DNA of 6,164 nucleotides from Pseudomonadota bacterium (lineage in GTDB: Bacteria > Pseudomonadota > Alphaproteobacteria > Rhizobiales > Kaistiaceae). Position 1 is the first letter of the stretch; every line of letters starts with the position of its first letter. The DNA lies in contig JAEZEN010000376.1 in NCBI GenBank assembly GCA_023433185.1, positions 1-6,164 on the forward strand, written 5' to 3'. The notes beneath the pieces were generated by a model, which saw only the letters and a list, made by a program, of their open reading frames with translations, ran no database searches and was not told the origin of the DNA. The position numbers and the translations under genes were made by a program. Positions 6,034 to 6,164 of the stretch are shown here, piece by piece.

Positions 6034-6164
6034 GCGAAGCTGATCCGCCGCGCGGCCCGGCGGCGCTGCAGCCAGCCGGTGACCCGGCCGCGCATCCGGG
6101 CGAGGAAGCGGTCCCAGCCGGTCGGGTTGGAGATGATGTCGGTGCGGTAGAAGGACGGGCAGAG
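6030..6164 (-). CDS. C-terminal 44 residues of a gene cut by the window edge, possibly a ferredoxin-type domain (indolepyruvate ferredoxin oxidoreductase alpha-like)
   Basis: An open frame enters from the right edge and stops at TGA 6032-6030, overlapping the next gene's ATG by four bases, as expected of a real upstream operon member. It begins [17 protein letters not shown] and ends in a basic stretch with [10 protein letters not shown]. The LCP could be the final Cys-Pro of a 4Fe-4S motif, as at the end of IorA-type 2-ketoacid:ferredoxin oxidoreductase alpha subunits, which occur in some aromatic-CoA clusters. A short-chain dehydrogenase is another reading, because [10 protein letters not shown] resembles the CPG/CPSF-x-x-T segment after the YxxxK helix, but only about 35 residues remain where that family usually has more. 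The coding call is good; the identity is a guess. Confidence 0.6.
   Translation of the reverse strand, partial: LCPSFYRTDIISNPTGWDRFLARMRGRVTGWLQRRRAARRISFA

Overview
The window is very GC-rich and every gene I can support is on the minus strand. Read from right to left it is one catabolic cluster for an aromatic acid handled as its CoA thioester. The high GC, the gene families and the C-rich palindromic intergenic repeats suggest an alphaproteobacterium, probably Hyphomicrobiales (Rhizobiales). That placement is inference from style; there is no rRNA or other marker gene.

Layout in the direction of transcription: (1) 6164-6030, the last 44 codons of a gene that enters from the right edge, possibly a ferredoxin-domain C-terminus; (2) 6033-5218, an enoyl-CoA hydratase/isomerase-superfamily protein whose start overlaps the preceding stop; (3) a 197-nt spacer holding an inverted pair of C-rich palindromes; (4) 5017-3863, an acyl-CoA dehydrogenase; (5) a second spacer of about 196 nt holding another inverted palindrome pair of different sequence; (6) 3666-3238, a 4-hydroxybenzoyl-CoA-type thioesterase; (7) 3241-2822, a RidA-family protein overlapping the thioesterase by ATGA; (8) a 71-nt gap with a plausible sigma-70 promoter and a pseudo-palindromic operator-like site; (9) 2750-360, a 796-residue fusion of a FAD aromatic-ring monooxygenase and an Old Yellow Enzyme-type reductase; (10) a GC hairpin; (11) 259-23, a stand-alone Lrp/AsnC ligand-binding (RAM) domain protein.

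The central enzyme is the fusion. Proteins of this build are often named bifunctional salicylyl-CoA 5-hydroxylase/oxidoreductase. The best studied enzyme with this two-domain layout is 2-aminobenzoyl-CoA monooxygenase/reductase of Azoarcus evansii, which hydroxylates C5 of the CoA-activated ring and then reduces the ring to a non-aromatic 2-amino-5-oxocyclohexene-carboxyl-CoA. The neighbours suit a dearomatised, amino-bearing CoA ester: an acyl-CoA dehydrogenase and a crotonase-fold enzyme for beta-oxidation or ring opening, a RidA-family protein that could act on an enamine, and a thioesterase. I therefore favour aerobic CoA-dependent anthranilate-type degradation, with salicylyl-CoA to gentisyl-CoA as the main alternative. 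No CoA ligase or transcription regulator is inside the window.

The parts most worth a second look are the RidA-family protein lacking the usual active-site Arg, the crotonase-fold protein with Arg in place of one catalytic Glu, the promoter/operator before the fusion gene, and the two different inverted palindrome pairs bracketing the acyl-CoA dehydrogenase gene.
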